Assembly: GCA_013398955.1 (NCBI GenBank)
Contig: VWPU01014135.1
Coordinates: 62,001-126,000, forward strand
DNA length: 64,000 nucleotides
DNA from: Callaeas wilsoni
Lineage: Eukaryota; Chordata; Aves; Passeriformes; Callaeidae
Direction: 5' to 3'
In this document: piece after piece, positions 11,161 through 22,440 of the stretch
Layout of the letters: each line of letters begins with the position of its first letter
How positions within the stretch are numbered: the stretch's first letter is position 1
Notes under the pieces: generated by a model
The model's input: only the letters and a program-made list of their open reading frames with translations
What the model was told of the DNA's origin: nothing
The model's database searches: none
Translations under genes and position numbers: made by a program

Positions 11161-14100
11161 TTCCATGCATGGGTTCTGTGGGAGGCGTAAACGCAGAAAC
11201 TCAGATATGCTGGATTGGTTGTTTATGTTGTGGTACTTTCTAAGTCGTATGGAACAGATTCATATCTCTTTACATCCCAATTTTCTGTTCTGTAAGAAGT
11301 GTGGATAGAAAGGGAGCCTGAGTGGTTTTGTGTCAATGTGATAACTGTTCCAGAGGTTCATTTTCCTCATTCCTACAAACCCCACAATGTGAGCAGCAGG
11401 AAAAAGGAACAATACTCAATACCATATAAACATTGCAGAGGAAGGAGTTAATCTATAACACCAAAATGTTTCTTCTTTCTGGTAAATTTTTTCTTTCTGT
11501 TAAACAATTTTATTTTTTCCTGTTCAAGCATATGGGTCATTATAGCTGATTTTAGACCCTATCTACGGTTTTGTTCTGCCTGATTTCAGCATAACCAGAA
11601 CAAAATGTGCTAAACTGCATCAAGTATTAACATCAGAGGGTGGCCCAGCAGACCACATGCGGCTTTTAATTAGACACATGCAATTCCGTGTGAGCTGGTT
11701 GGCTTGCACAGAGTTAAACGAGAGCAGAGTTTGACCTTCTGACAGCAGAGTGCTAAATGCTGTGGCACCGAAGCCATCCTAACACAAACCACCCTGCTCA
11801 CCTTCCCATCCAGCCCAGCCCGCTGTGGCTCTTGCCAACTGCATCAAAGGACCATTTGGAAAGGTGTGTTCCACAGTAGCCAGATCCCATTCTCTTAATT
11901 ATGCAGCTTTCACCAGTGTGCTGCACTAAATCATCCTTGCCCAGGGGTAGTATAATTACTGCTGAATAGCCTACTGCTGATCTTTTCAGTAAGTTAGAGG
12001 CAATAATTATTCCCAGAATGCGGCTGTTCCACTTTGCCTGTTTACTCGTGTTCTTCAGAAAAATTATCCCCTGACTTCAATATTCTTCAGGGCACTTCTG
12101 GTCCTTGCTTTGAATATTTTGGTCACAAGCTGAGCCCTTTGAGAGTAAGCTAAAAGACTTCCTTAGAAGAATGAAATGGTAATGGAATAAATATCTTCAG
12201 TAGCTCTATAGAACACATTTTTAATTCTGTCATGGTCATGTAATTCATTTTAATTTAATCTCTACTGCCAACACATTTCTTTTGAATTGCTCAAATTTTT
12301 TTTTTCTGATTTGAAAAAAAAAAAGGCAAGCTAAACTTACAAACCCCTATAACCGAAGGTCACTTTTATCTTTAATATTTTAATAACCTATTACAGTTTG
12401 CATTTGCAACTGGTGAATTTTCATCAGGTCCAATGCAAGATGCTGCTCCATTTCTTTCAGGCACGTGGTCCTTTGCTCGCTTTGTGCTTGGTGTGAGTGG
12501 GAGCAGCTCATTGCCATTATCCCTCTCTCTCCACTTAACTGATTTTGTGACATTTGTGTTGAATAGTGTGGTGATACTGGTGGTACGAGACTTTTCATTG
12601 ATGTGTCTAAAGGCTTTTCAAAAAGTTTATCCCACAAATGCTACTCTGACTGGAGAATTTTCTCCAGATGAGAGGCATTAGCTTTACAGAGTGGCATTAA
12701 GATTAACCCTCTGAAGGGTTTAGCAACTGAATATGTTTCAAAATTCTAAGCTATTATTTAGTATAATTTTAATTATTTAAAGTCTGCATCGCAGTGAAGT
12801 GATTTTGAAAATTTTGCCTACTTTAAATTGGAAATGTTCAGTTTAGGGTATAAATGTGTAGTGTTGATCTGTTGGTTTGTATGTGACAGTCTGACCTCAG
12901 TGTTGCATGATAATTATCTAGAGAAATAACCTTTGGGTCTCACCTTGATTTGATAATTCATTTTCACTTAATTTGATTTACTATTGTCTGGCTTTAAGAT
13001 GTGAAGAATACCCAGACGAAGGGGCACACTGGAAATAAAGAGTTAAGCCTATACGGACTCACACTAAGCTGTCTGAAGGTGGCCCCTGTGTCCTCAGCAG
13101 TGTTTATTTGCCCAAGGTGCAAAACTCTTTGTATTCGACCCCCAAGTGCATTTCTGCATTTCTGTGCATGGTTAAATGTTGCAGCAAACAGTTAAACTCC
13201 TGAGAATAAGTGGGGAATGGATTCTATTACTTCAGCAGACACTCATTCTAAACCATATTTGCTTATAACCTTATCTGAATAAAGGCTGCCCTGGTTCTGA
13301 AATCTATAATGTTATTTCATTACCCTCACATTCAAACACGCATACAAATCTGACAAGCAGGAAATTCATTGGCTGAAAGCAACTTCCACTTCAGCAGCTG
13401 TATCTATTTTGGTGTATTGTCTTGGAGGCTGTGTCAACGAGCATCCCTATTCAAGTGTTCAGTATTCAAGTGCTGAAGTTTTTGATTGGAAGCAGACTAA
13501 TATTAATCTTCAGTTATCAAAAAATCGAATTCATCATCTATTTCCCCAAGTACCCAGAAAAAAAGAGCTGGTTTGTTTTTTTTTTTCTTTTCAGTAAGTC
13601 TGACAAAAAATCATTTTTATTTGCTGAAGTAAGATTTTATTTAAACAAAATTACCACCCCCAGAACAGGATATGAAACTAAAGGATGTAAGTGTCTGATG
13701 TTATGGCATGTGAAATCAAAAGCATTCTCTGTACCTTGGAGACCAGACCTACCAGACGAAAATCGAGTAAACTAATTAGTGTTAAGCAAAGAACATTTTA
13801 TACATTATGGCTCTCTGGGCTAATTTCACCCCTTTCCAGCTACTCATGATCTAAAACTCCTTAAATCAGTAGGACATGAGGCACTGTAGCGAGAGCAAGG
13901 TCAGTGAAACCAGACTCTTTTGGGATATGATGAACGGAGACAGAATTCTCCAAGGAATCTTCCTAATGTATGTCAGGAGCAGAACAGATCACAGAACAGT
14001 CATTATGTATCTGTAGCTCTATTTTTTTTTTTAACCCCCAACTGTTGTTTCCATATTTTGTTCTTGAACATTTCTAAACTGAATACGAGGGTTTAACAGG

Positions 14101-15094
14101 AAGTTCTCATCATCAAACTGCCTCTTCATGGGAAAAAGATAAAGGTGGACACATGGAAAAAAATCAGGAATATGTTCCCGTTTGGTTAAAAACTCAAGCT
14201 GATGAGCAGCCGTGTAATATGGCTTGGGTTATTCCTTATTTTATGGAGGTATGTTTTTCACGGATATCTTTAATTGCAGAATTCCTTTGAGTGGGCTGTC
14301 TGAACATGCAGAAGGAAGGGTCCAGTAAACTGCAGTAAACTCTTCACAGACAGTAGAGCTGAGCTGCCGACTCATCCTAATCCATATTTTATCTTTATTT
14401 ATCTTTAGTAAAGTCTTTGGCTCAGTGTGGAGTGAGATAACACATGCAAATCACCCAAGATGCATAAGCAGAGACATTATGAAATCCTGCAGAAAACTCA
14501 AGGAATAGGCAGGACTTATTTTGAATAAAAGAAGAATTGGTAGTTTTCAGGAAATAACAGAAAAACCCAAAGTAAACTTGTATAATTAATAAATGAATAC
14601 TACATTTGATGCTAGCCACTAGATAATCCATCTGCAATAGTTACAAGAGTTTTGCTGTTGGGTTTAGGTGGTATTTGTCAAAAAATATTTCAGTTAAGAA
14701 AATGGGAAATAAAAAAAAAGAAACCAACCAACCAAAGAAAAGGATAATTAACTTAAAAGAGAAGTCTAATGCTTAAGAAATATTACATATTTTCTCTGGA
14801 AATCGTATAAAAATTCTCAATGACTGTGTGTTTTGGATGCATAAATGTTGAGTCTTGAAGTTAACATCATGTAAAACCAAGAAAAAAAGCAAAAATGAAT
14901 AGTGTCTCTTAATACAAGTTATCTATTAGATTTTAGAGATGTACTTGACCTATCAAAATCGAGTAACTTGGTAGAATCATTTTTTGTTCCTTCAGGTTTA
15001 TTTCATATATGAAAAGTATGACTTGTCCATACTGAGCAGGAGAAACAAATCTGTTTTGTTATACAAAGCACAAATTGGTAATCTGGAAGAAGCA
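11161..15094. other. Unique non-coding sequence, no gene seen
   Basis: Mostly AT-leaning unique sequence. The part from 11640 to 12060 has TTTAATTA, CTTAATTATGC and ATAATTATTCC words that resemble conserved non-coding DNA. Homopolymer tracts lie at 12297-12325 (T then A) and 13576-13596 (T-rich, ending CAG). An ACCA run is near 14720-14733. A minus-strand frame at 12380-12637 looks superficially protein-like but is closed upstream by a stop and lacks splice sites. Confidence 0.5.
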
Positions 15095-15128
15095 AATACA
15101 TATACATACATACATATATATATATATC
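15095..15128. repeat. TACA/TA microsatellite
   Basis: CATATACATACATACATATA followed by further TA units. Simple dinucleotide/tetranucleotide repeat. Confidence 0.85.
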
Positions 15129-15883
15129 TGATTTATGTCTGAAGACAAATATGCAGAAAATATTTGCTTTAGCATAACCTTGCCAGTGTTTTCCAGGCTG
15201 CCTTCAGTCACAGAGGCACGTGCACCAGCACGGTCTAGTCTCTCTCTAATGATTTTTGATGTGGTGATCCTTAAGAAGCTATTTTTCTGTGAACTGCTAA
15301 AAGATTTTATACCCTGAAGTACCTCTACTTTCACCATTCATAACTAAATTGGAACACTCAATTTTGAAGTAATAGTTAGTGTGATTTATTATTTACCAAG
15401 GCAGCAATGAAGAAATGTATTTGAAAAGAAGCCAGTAGCATATTACAATCGATTTGCACAATAGAACAAATAAAATGTTTTAGGGAGGCAGACTTGCTGT
15501 TTGAAATGATATGTGATCCATAGTAATATTTCCAAGATGTCTGCTTCTTTATTACTGTCAACAATTCATTAATCATCTGCCTACAAAGAAAGCAGCTCAC
15601 CCTTCCCCCTGCTTCAGACATCTAAGGAAGTGCAGATTGTGGCTCTGGGATTTTGACCCATGTTTTACAAAATGCTGTTGTTTGAGTAAAATAAACATAC
15701 AGAACTTCTAGGTGTCCATTTATGTGCCTTTGGAGTGAAGGCAGGGAGTGAAGGCAGGGAAAATTATTTATCCTGTGATGGAATCACAATATGATTATGG
15801 TCATATATGTGGTGATATATGGTCATTTTCCAATAAGGTAAAAGAGTGTATTCTTATAATCAAAAAAAAAAAGAAAACTTTCA
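15129..15883. other. Unique non-coding sequence with a 13-bp tandem doublet
   Basis: No gene seen. A short perfect tandem doublet of AGTGAAGGCAGGG lies at 15734-15759. An A-run at 15862-15873 sits just before the CR1 tail at 15884. It is outside the element's usual end, so it is probably independent of it. Confidence 0.55.
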
Positions 15884-15970
15884 AATCATAGACTTATTTG
15901 GGTTGGGAAGGACCTGAAAGATCATTGACTTCCAGCTCCCCTGCTGTGGACGGGGACACCTTCCACATCT
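15884..15970 (-). repeat. CR1 LINE 3' tail, minus strand, about 90 bp
   Basis: Starts AATCATAGACTTATTTGGG, continues GGGAAGGACCTGAAAGATCA, and ends with a GGGGACACCTTCCAC block. This is the reverse complement of the CR1 3' terminus, severely 5'-truncated. The element was inserted with its 3' end toward lower coordinates. Similarity is lost after 15970. Confidence 0.85.
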
Positions 15971-18679
15971 TCATCTTCCCATGTTTTACTGTACATTTCT
16001 TCCCAAGCAAGTAAAGGAATCAGAAGCCAAAGATGCCTGAGATGATAAAAAAAAGAAAAAAGTTCTTGCTCAGTGACAGTAATGTGCCTGAATGAGGTAG
16101 ACTACAGAATAGGAAGGTTTGTTGAATTCTCTGCTGCTTGGTATGTGTATTTCTCAGATTGTGTTGGACATTTCACTGCATCCTTGAGATAATGTAGAAG
16201 AGTTGCAGAGGAATGAATTTTCTGCTTCTAGTAAAGCCTAAATGAAAGATTAGATCAACAGAGATGTTTAGGCATGCAAAGATAGAGATAAATGTTGACA
16301 GTATCATCAGAAATCCCATGTTTAGGCCAGTGAGTTTATTCAGAATTAAGTGCATTATCCATGTAATTCACTTTTGAAAATATCATCCATCACCAAGCTG
16401 GATGCTTAAATGCCACTGTAAATCTGAACCAAGCTCTTCTTATTGCTAACCAAGACTGGGGAAAAAAAACCAACTGCAAAATATAGAGAATACAACGATA
16501 CAAACAGAGCTACTGCTTTATTTTATCCTTGAACAAAACACAGGCTGCTTTCTAAACACAGCTCATTACTGTAGAAGAGATCATTCTGCCAGAAACACGG
16601 AGTAGTGCACTAAGTTATCTAAAAAGCCTCAGGAACTTCTTGGCCAGACAACACAATCTGTTCGGGCAGCCCTTTGATATCTATCAGCAGACAGAGAGCA
16701 GCCTAGCTGTGGCTATGCCCTCGTTACTCTCCCTGACTGCTGCTCTTCCCTGGGCTGTGTTTCTGTGCATATCCATGCACTTGGTGATCCCTAATGGATT
16801 TCCCTTACATGAATTCACACATCCTGTCCCCAAGCAGAGCACAGGCAGGGTGAAAGTGTGGGGTTGGAACCCTTCATTCAATCAAACTGAGCTGGGAACT
16901 GCAAAATGTGACATTAGCACCAATTAATTTAAATCATCAGGAGAAGGCTTAACTGCTGTTCTTGCTATGTGGTTCTTCTTGCAGAATGAAAATAACAACT
17001 GGCCAACTACATCAGGACTGCTGAAGAACAAAAGGATAGAACCTCCTCATTCAAGTAAAACAAGCTGCTTTCCAACTGATGGAGTGAATAAAAACTCTGT
17101 CAAAATCTGTAAGAATGTTTGCTGAGGCAGCTGTGGCTGAGCAGCCTTTTTATATAACTATAAACAAGCACAATACTTCCACATTAATATAATTGCTGCT
17201 CTTCATTGCCTTCATTCAAGGTGCTTCAGGGAAGACAACGTGAGGACAAACAGCATGAAAGAGCAGAACATCACCACAGCAATGTCTTCCAAATTTTTCT
17301 TAATCGCTGAATTTTGATTTGCACAAGAAATCTTTCATAGGAGAAAGGGCTGCACTGAGTCTTTATTTTTGTTTGAATGCAAGTCATTTGCTTTTGGAGA
17401 TCTTTTTCATAGGTTTTTCCAGTCTTTAATTTTGGAATTAAACTCTGCCACTTGGATAAGGAAGACAGGCAGCTAATTAGCCAAAAAATGGGGATTGAGA
17501 GCTCTTGGAAAAAAAAAAAAATCACGCTTTTGTAAGTAAAATGATTGCTGAGGATATGGTATTGATTTGATAGTTTTGCAGCTGAAAATGTTTGCTAATT
17601 GGAGAACCAATTCTGTATTTTTATTCTCAGCACAGGATCAAGAAGCTTCTGAATTAAGCATCAAGAGCAAATACTTGCTGAAGGAAAAATGAATCCAATA
17701 AAAGCCCAGGATGTGATACTGAGTGACACAACAACCTGGCAGCCGTGCTCTGGCCATTCTAAAGCTGCCCTGGAAATGGACAGGTAGAAATAATCATAAA
17801 TATGAATCCAAAATTAATATCAGTGAATGCTAGTAGGCCTTTATTGCTGGCCAAGCTAATAACATTTTTCAACTCTGGTTTTCATCAAAACGGCCCATGG
17901 GTTTATAAGTCCATCTGTCAGACTGATTAACAATAAGATATAAAATCTTCTGATGTGTTGCCCTTGCTTTCACAGAATTTTCTCTTTTTCTAACAAATCA
18001 TTCTGATAGAAAGAAACTAGTAAAAGGATAAGGGGTAAAAGGGAGAACTAAAAATGTCAGATATTTCTCCAGAGCCTTAAAAATTCCAACAAAATATCTG
18101 AACAATATGAGAATTAGTTTAGATTATTTTTAAATGGGTGCCTATTTTAATTTCCCTCTATATTTATTTCATCAGGCAGTGTTAATCAGGTGTTAATGCA
18201 ATATTCAGGAAAGAGAAACCATGTCCCTGTTCTGTTTCACCTGTCATTCAAGTAGCAAAATGTGTTTGGTGATCTACAGGAGCTGAATATTTGCAGTCTG
18301 CTGGTAAGGGCTGACAAATGACACCAATCCTTTCCTCACATCTGTATTTCCCTCTTTGAATTTTCTCAGGTTTGTTTGGTTTTGCTTTTGTTGTGTTTTG
18401 TTGGGTTTTTTTTAATAAATTTTCCTCTCTATTGCACATAAGGTATTGATATTTCTGAAAAAGTGCCAGCCCCTGCCTTGAGTAATTTCAATAAATATAT
18501 GTCCAGCAATTCAAGAAGAAAGAAGAGCTGAAGTAAATCCACCACCACCACCACGCTGCCAGCCTGGTCCCTGCTTCACACCCCTCCATCCCCCAAAAAT
18601 GAGTTATCTGTGGAGCTCTGGGATGCTTGCTAGGAAGATAACATAAAATATAGAGGTATGAATAAATAAGAGAGTGCTT
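15971..18679. other. Unique non-coding sequence, no gene seen
   Basis: AT-leaning unique DNA with an A-run at 17509-17521, a T/G-rich stretch at 18368-18412 and a short CCA run at 18539-18556. Open frames stay under 100 codons and match nothing known. Confidence 0.55.
18539..18556. repeat. (CCA)n short microsatellite
   Basis: About six CCA units (ACCACCACCACCAC), then unique sequence. Confidence 0.75.
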
Positions 18680-19130
18680 GTTTCTTCCAATGTGTGTGCC
18701 TCGTGCTGTTTTATGTCACTTTCATGTCCCTCCCTTCATCCCTGCTGTCTCATTCCTTTTATTAATTGCTCTGCTTTTTCTCCCCTTCGTTTTTCCTGGC
18801 CTTTCTTTTGCAAAAACATAACTTCTGTTCTACTCATTCATTTCTGCTCATTCATTTTTCTTTTCTTCATTGTCTCTTGACTGTGTAAGTCTCTTCTCCT
18901 TTACCCCAGAGAGGTTTTTTCCATTCTCTCATTTCACTCCTTGTGATTTCTCTGCCCCTCCTTCTGGCTCTAATTCTTCCAATTTCTCTGTCACACGAGC
19001 TCTGTCTCAGTGACCCCCTTGCTCTGCATTTTGCCTCTACTCTTTCTCTTTATGGCCTTCTACATAACTGATTTAATTCTTTTCTCTGCTCCGCAGTGCA
19101 CAGCTGGGACCTCCAGCTCTGATATCCTCT
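18680..19130. other. Long pyrimidine-rich (T+C) stretch
   Basis: About 450 bp in which the plus strand is strongly biased to C and T, for example CTTCATCCCTGCTGTCTC and TTTCTTTTCTTCATTGTCTC. No clear repeating unit is visible. It stops where a minus-strand CR1 tail begins at 19136. Frames are open for up to about 70 codons because stops are rare in this composition. It could be a decayed simple repeat. No gene is supported. Confidence 0.6.
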
Positions 19131-19135
19131 GATCT

Positions 19136-19775
19136 CCATAGAATCACAGAATATCCTGAGTTGGAAGGGACCCATCAGGATCATCGAGTCCAGCTCCTGG
19201 CACAGGACATCCCGGGAATCCCATCATGTGAGAGCATTGCCCAGATGCTCCTGGAGCTCTGGCAGGTTTGGCGCTGTCACCACTGCCCTGGGGAGCCTGT
19301 TCAGTGCCCAGCCACCCTCTGGGGGAAGAACATTTTCCTGATACCCAACCCAACCCTCCCCTGACACAACTTCAGGCCGTTCCCTTGGGTCCTGTCCCTG
19401 GTCACAGAGAGCAGAGATCGTAACTGCAATATCCCCTTCCCCTCACGAGGAAGTTGTAACTGCAATGAGCCTCCTCTCAATCTCCTCTTCTCCAGCTGAA
19501 CAAGCCAAGCACCCCCAGCTGCTCCTCACACAGCTTCCCCTCACAGCCCTTCACCATCCTCATTGCCCTCCTTTGGATGCTCTCTAACACCTTTTCATCT
19601 TTTTTTTTTATTTTAATTTTGGTGCCCCAAACTGCCCCCAGCACTCGAGGCGAGGCCGCCCCAGCGCAGAGCATTTCAGGACAATCTCCTCCCTTGCCCA
19701 TCCCATGCTGCTGCTCCTGGTGCCCCCCAGGACATGGATGTCCCTCCTGGCTGCCCGGGCACACGGGTGACACAT
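19136..19775 (-). repeat. CR1 LINE, minus strand, about 640 bp with 3' end intact
   Basis: The 3' terminus begins at CCATAGAATCACAGAAT and runs through GGAAGGGACCCATCAGGATC and GATCATCGAGTCCAGCTCC. The block CCCTCCCCTGACACAACTTC is typical of well-known avian CR1 subfamilies. The element then continues through the ORF2 C-terminus up to GGCTGCCCGGGCACAC near 19765, where similarity ends (5' truncation). Only moderate divergence is visible, so it is younger than the 2518 copy. Inside it, an 11-bp motif GTAACTGCAAT occurs twice (19420 and 19456). Confidence 0.95.
19477..19640 (-). pseudogene. Remnant of CR1 ORF2 C-terminus
   Basis: The minus-strand translation contains VLESIQRRAMRMVKG and then LGVLGLFSWRRGD, matching the final conserved ORF2 region (usually near -ERVQRRATKM-KG- and -LGLFSLEKRRLRGD-). 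Only this end of the reverse transcriptase protein remains because the element is 5'-truncated. The upstream part of the same frame is not recognisable. Non-functional. Confidence 0.8.
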
Positions 19776-19794
19776 TCCGCTTGCCACCTTCCTC

Positions 19795-20025
19795 AGTGTT
19801 ACATCACCGCGGCTTCTGCGCTTCTTCTGGACCCTTCCACCAGCTCCCCGGGCTGCACCTAGAGCTGCTTTGGGTTGTTCTAGTCGGGCACAAGGCAGAC
19901 AGAAGGGGCTGGAGCAGGTTCCCTTCGAGAGCAGGGAGCTGCTCTCCCTGCCCGCCGAGCGCGCGGGGCTGTGCCCAGGGAGGGGACCCGGCGCGGGCGC
20001 CTGCTGCGCTCTGATTGTTCCGCAC
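19795..20025. promoter_or_regulatory. Small CpG-dense patch, possible orphan CpG island
   Basis: By eye this stretch holds roughly fifteen or more CpGs, for example CACCGCGGC, CCGCCGAGCGCGCGGGG and CCGGCGCGGGCGCC, in an otherwise CpG-poor window. It begins directly beyond the truncated 5' side of the CR1 at 19136-19775, yet I cannot align it to CR1. Retained CpG density suggests low germline methylation or a recent GC-rich insertion. No TATA box, exon or transcript is visible, so promoter activity is only a possibility. Confidence 0.35.
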
Positions 20026-22269
20026 TTCCCAGAGCTGTGAGAAGCTGAGCATAATTAGATCAGCAATGAAGCTTTTCACAGCCTGGAATCATTTGTAAGT
20101 CCCACTGATGGTTTTGTGTAGTGAAGGGTTGATTTCATGCAGAAAGGAAGTTATTGAATTATGATATGTCAGTCATAATAACTAGCAAGGCCTGTGCTCG
20201 CTGCAGCAGAATGATGGGGGTTGTTTTTTCCCTCTAGGCCTATCCAACTTGGATAACAAGTATTTGAAGTTTCACCTTCACATCTAAAGGCCTCTTCTGA
20301 CAGGTGGAGGTCCATACCGGATCCAAGGCCTGGGGAGAAAGCTCGGTATCCCTAAAATCGCTGTGCCTTTGCTGCCTGTTGGGTGTGATGGCTGCACCCG
20401 CAGCAGCCTGCGAGCTCTCTGCTCGTGCTGTTCCATTGTTAAATGCTGGCAGGTTTTCCGCTCATCACGACCTGAGCAGCAGCCACTCAACCACGCTTGA
20501 GCAGTTTGGGGATTAGCCCAGGCCGGGAACCATCCTCTACCAGGCAGTCGTGGTAGGACTGCCCAGCTTTGGCAGCAGAAGCTCTCGGCTGAATGGAAAT
20601 GAGCTGTGCCTGTTGGCCCAAGGGCCCCAAAATGGTTCCTGGATTGTTTCATTGTGAAAACTAATGTGTTATTTTTAATCTGTTCAAAAGCAATTCTGTA
20701 GCATCCTATGGACTCGAATTCAGGAAACCACTCACAATGGTCATTTTATGGCTGGACTGCCAGACTTGCAGAGAGATGGATTTAAATATGCCAATAGCGA
20801 CAGAATTTTCTAACAGTCAAATCAATTCCTCAATTCCTTCCCTGAATCATGATATGGATTTATTGCTTAATGTTATTTATGAACTTTAATTGGTAAAATT
20901 AGCAGTCCTAGACCTGTATTTTTTTTTAATATCAAATCTGTCTTTTCTTCCTAGTAAAGGTGAAATATGAATGTTTTTACTGTTTTTGTTTGTGCTAGTT
21001 TACTTTGATCACTTCTCTTATACCAGTGAAACTCCATGAAACGCTGCTAATTTACATCAGCCCAGGTAAAAAAAAGGACAATCATAGGCCACTCAAAAGG
21101 GTTTTTTTCCCATGATATTTGATTTTTTATGTAAGAATCCTTTCCTGTCCCCTGTTTCTTCCATGAGCCTTTGAAATGGGAAAGGCCTGCTGTTGTCAGA
21201 GTGCTTTCCCATGCTCTTGTACAGGCAGGTTATAAATAGATCACAACTTGTTAGGTACTCAAATAATCAACTTACTTTTTTTTTTTTCCCCTCCTAGGCT
21301 GATTGGAAGAAACTTTGGATGAGTTTTGGTTTCTTTTTTCCTACTTGTTACCAATTTTGAAGGTGTTTTTACCAATGTTATTGCTAGAAACATTTCCAGT
21401 TAATCCTGTGGTCCAACAAGGTATGTTCCTACCTCTGTCAGAAATATGTGTGTGGAGAGTGTGCTTGGCATTGACCCATTCATTTCACCTTTCCCTGCAG
21501 GAAGAAATTATTTATTTTATTCAGAAATTAATACTGGATTTAAGGTTTGCTAAGCCTTAAGTTCTACATGTCTGAGGACTTAAAAGTTTAAGATGGCAAT
21601 GTAAATCTCAGCACTGATTTCAGCCCTCCTTACTCTGGAAGTACTGTTTATTCTTAGAGACAGGTTCCCCTGTGATCTTGCTTTGGAAGTAATTACTGGG
21701 TTGGTGTTTAAGGCAGAAAGCAATTGTGGGCTGCTAACACACAAGCCAACAGAAAATTCTCAGCAGCTCTTAACTCCGATTTTCAGTTCTGCAAGAGGTT
21801 TTCAGAGCGTTCTGATCACAAATTGTGGTTGAGATATCTTCATTCTAATCTCACCTGTCTCTGTTTGCCACCAAGAACAGGTTTTTAATTCTCCCCACCC
21901 AGCCAGTCCCACTTTCTCAGCTCTAGGTGCTCTCTCACAGTGCCTCCTACACTGCCTGGCAGTGACGATCAGCTCCTAAAAGAGTGACTTGCATTCCAAC
22001 TGGGCAGCTGGAGACAAACGTGGGAACTTTGTTTAAAGTTTTACATTTAAAAAATCTTGAAGGTATCTTATGAGCTCTAATGACAGCGTTATCAACAAAC
22101 ATGAAGGAAACACAATGTGAATTATTTATTCCTTCATCTACTTACCAACTGAAAGGAAGTCAGCTTCTTATTTAGAGTCAAATCCCAGCTCTGCCAGAGA
22201 CGTGCATTGTGGTGAAGGAGTCAAAGCTGTGATGACAAAGCTATTTTAGCAAAACTCCTCCAAGGCAAA
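20026..22269. other. Unique non-coding sequence, no gene seen
   Basis: Includes a moderately GC-rich piece (20290-20640) with frames up to 122 codons on the minus strand and no known domain. A T-run plus CCCCTCCTAG at 21277-21298 resembles a splice acceptor. The open frame after it (21303-21560, 85 codons) has no recognised similarity. Confidence 0.5.
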
Positions 22270-22440
22270 TGTTAAATAATATATTTATATTTAAGTATAT
22301 TTACATATAAGCAAATATAAGTGTATTTATATACATGTCTATCTAAATAGTATTTGTGTATGTGGTACATTTTTATATATACAGTTTTTATAACAAACAC
22401 ATAAAGAGTTTATCTAAATATATTTACAGTTTCATTTTTT
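22270..22440. repeat. TA-rich low-complexity stretch
   Basis: Irregular ATATTTATATTTAAGTATAT-type sequence with several TATATA words. Low complexity rather than a clean microsatellite. Confidence 0.7.

Noticed and set aside
12380..12637. Protein-like 85-codon minus-strand frame (contains KEMEQHLALDLMKIHQLQ)
   Set aside because: The apparent start is not ATG, a TAG lies immediately upstream, no polypyrimidine-AG acceptor is present, and I recognise no family. A protein search would settle it. A clear hit would revive it as an exon or pseudogene.
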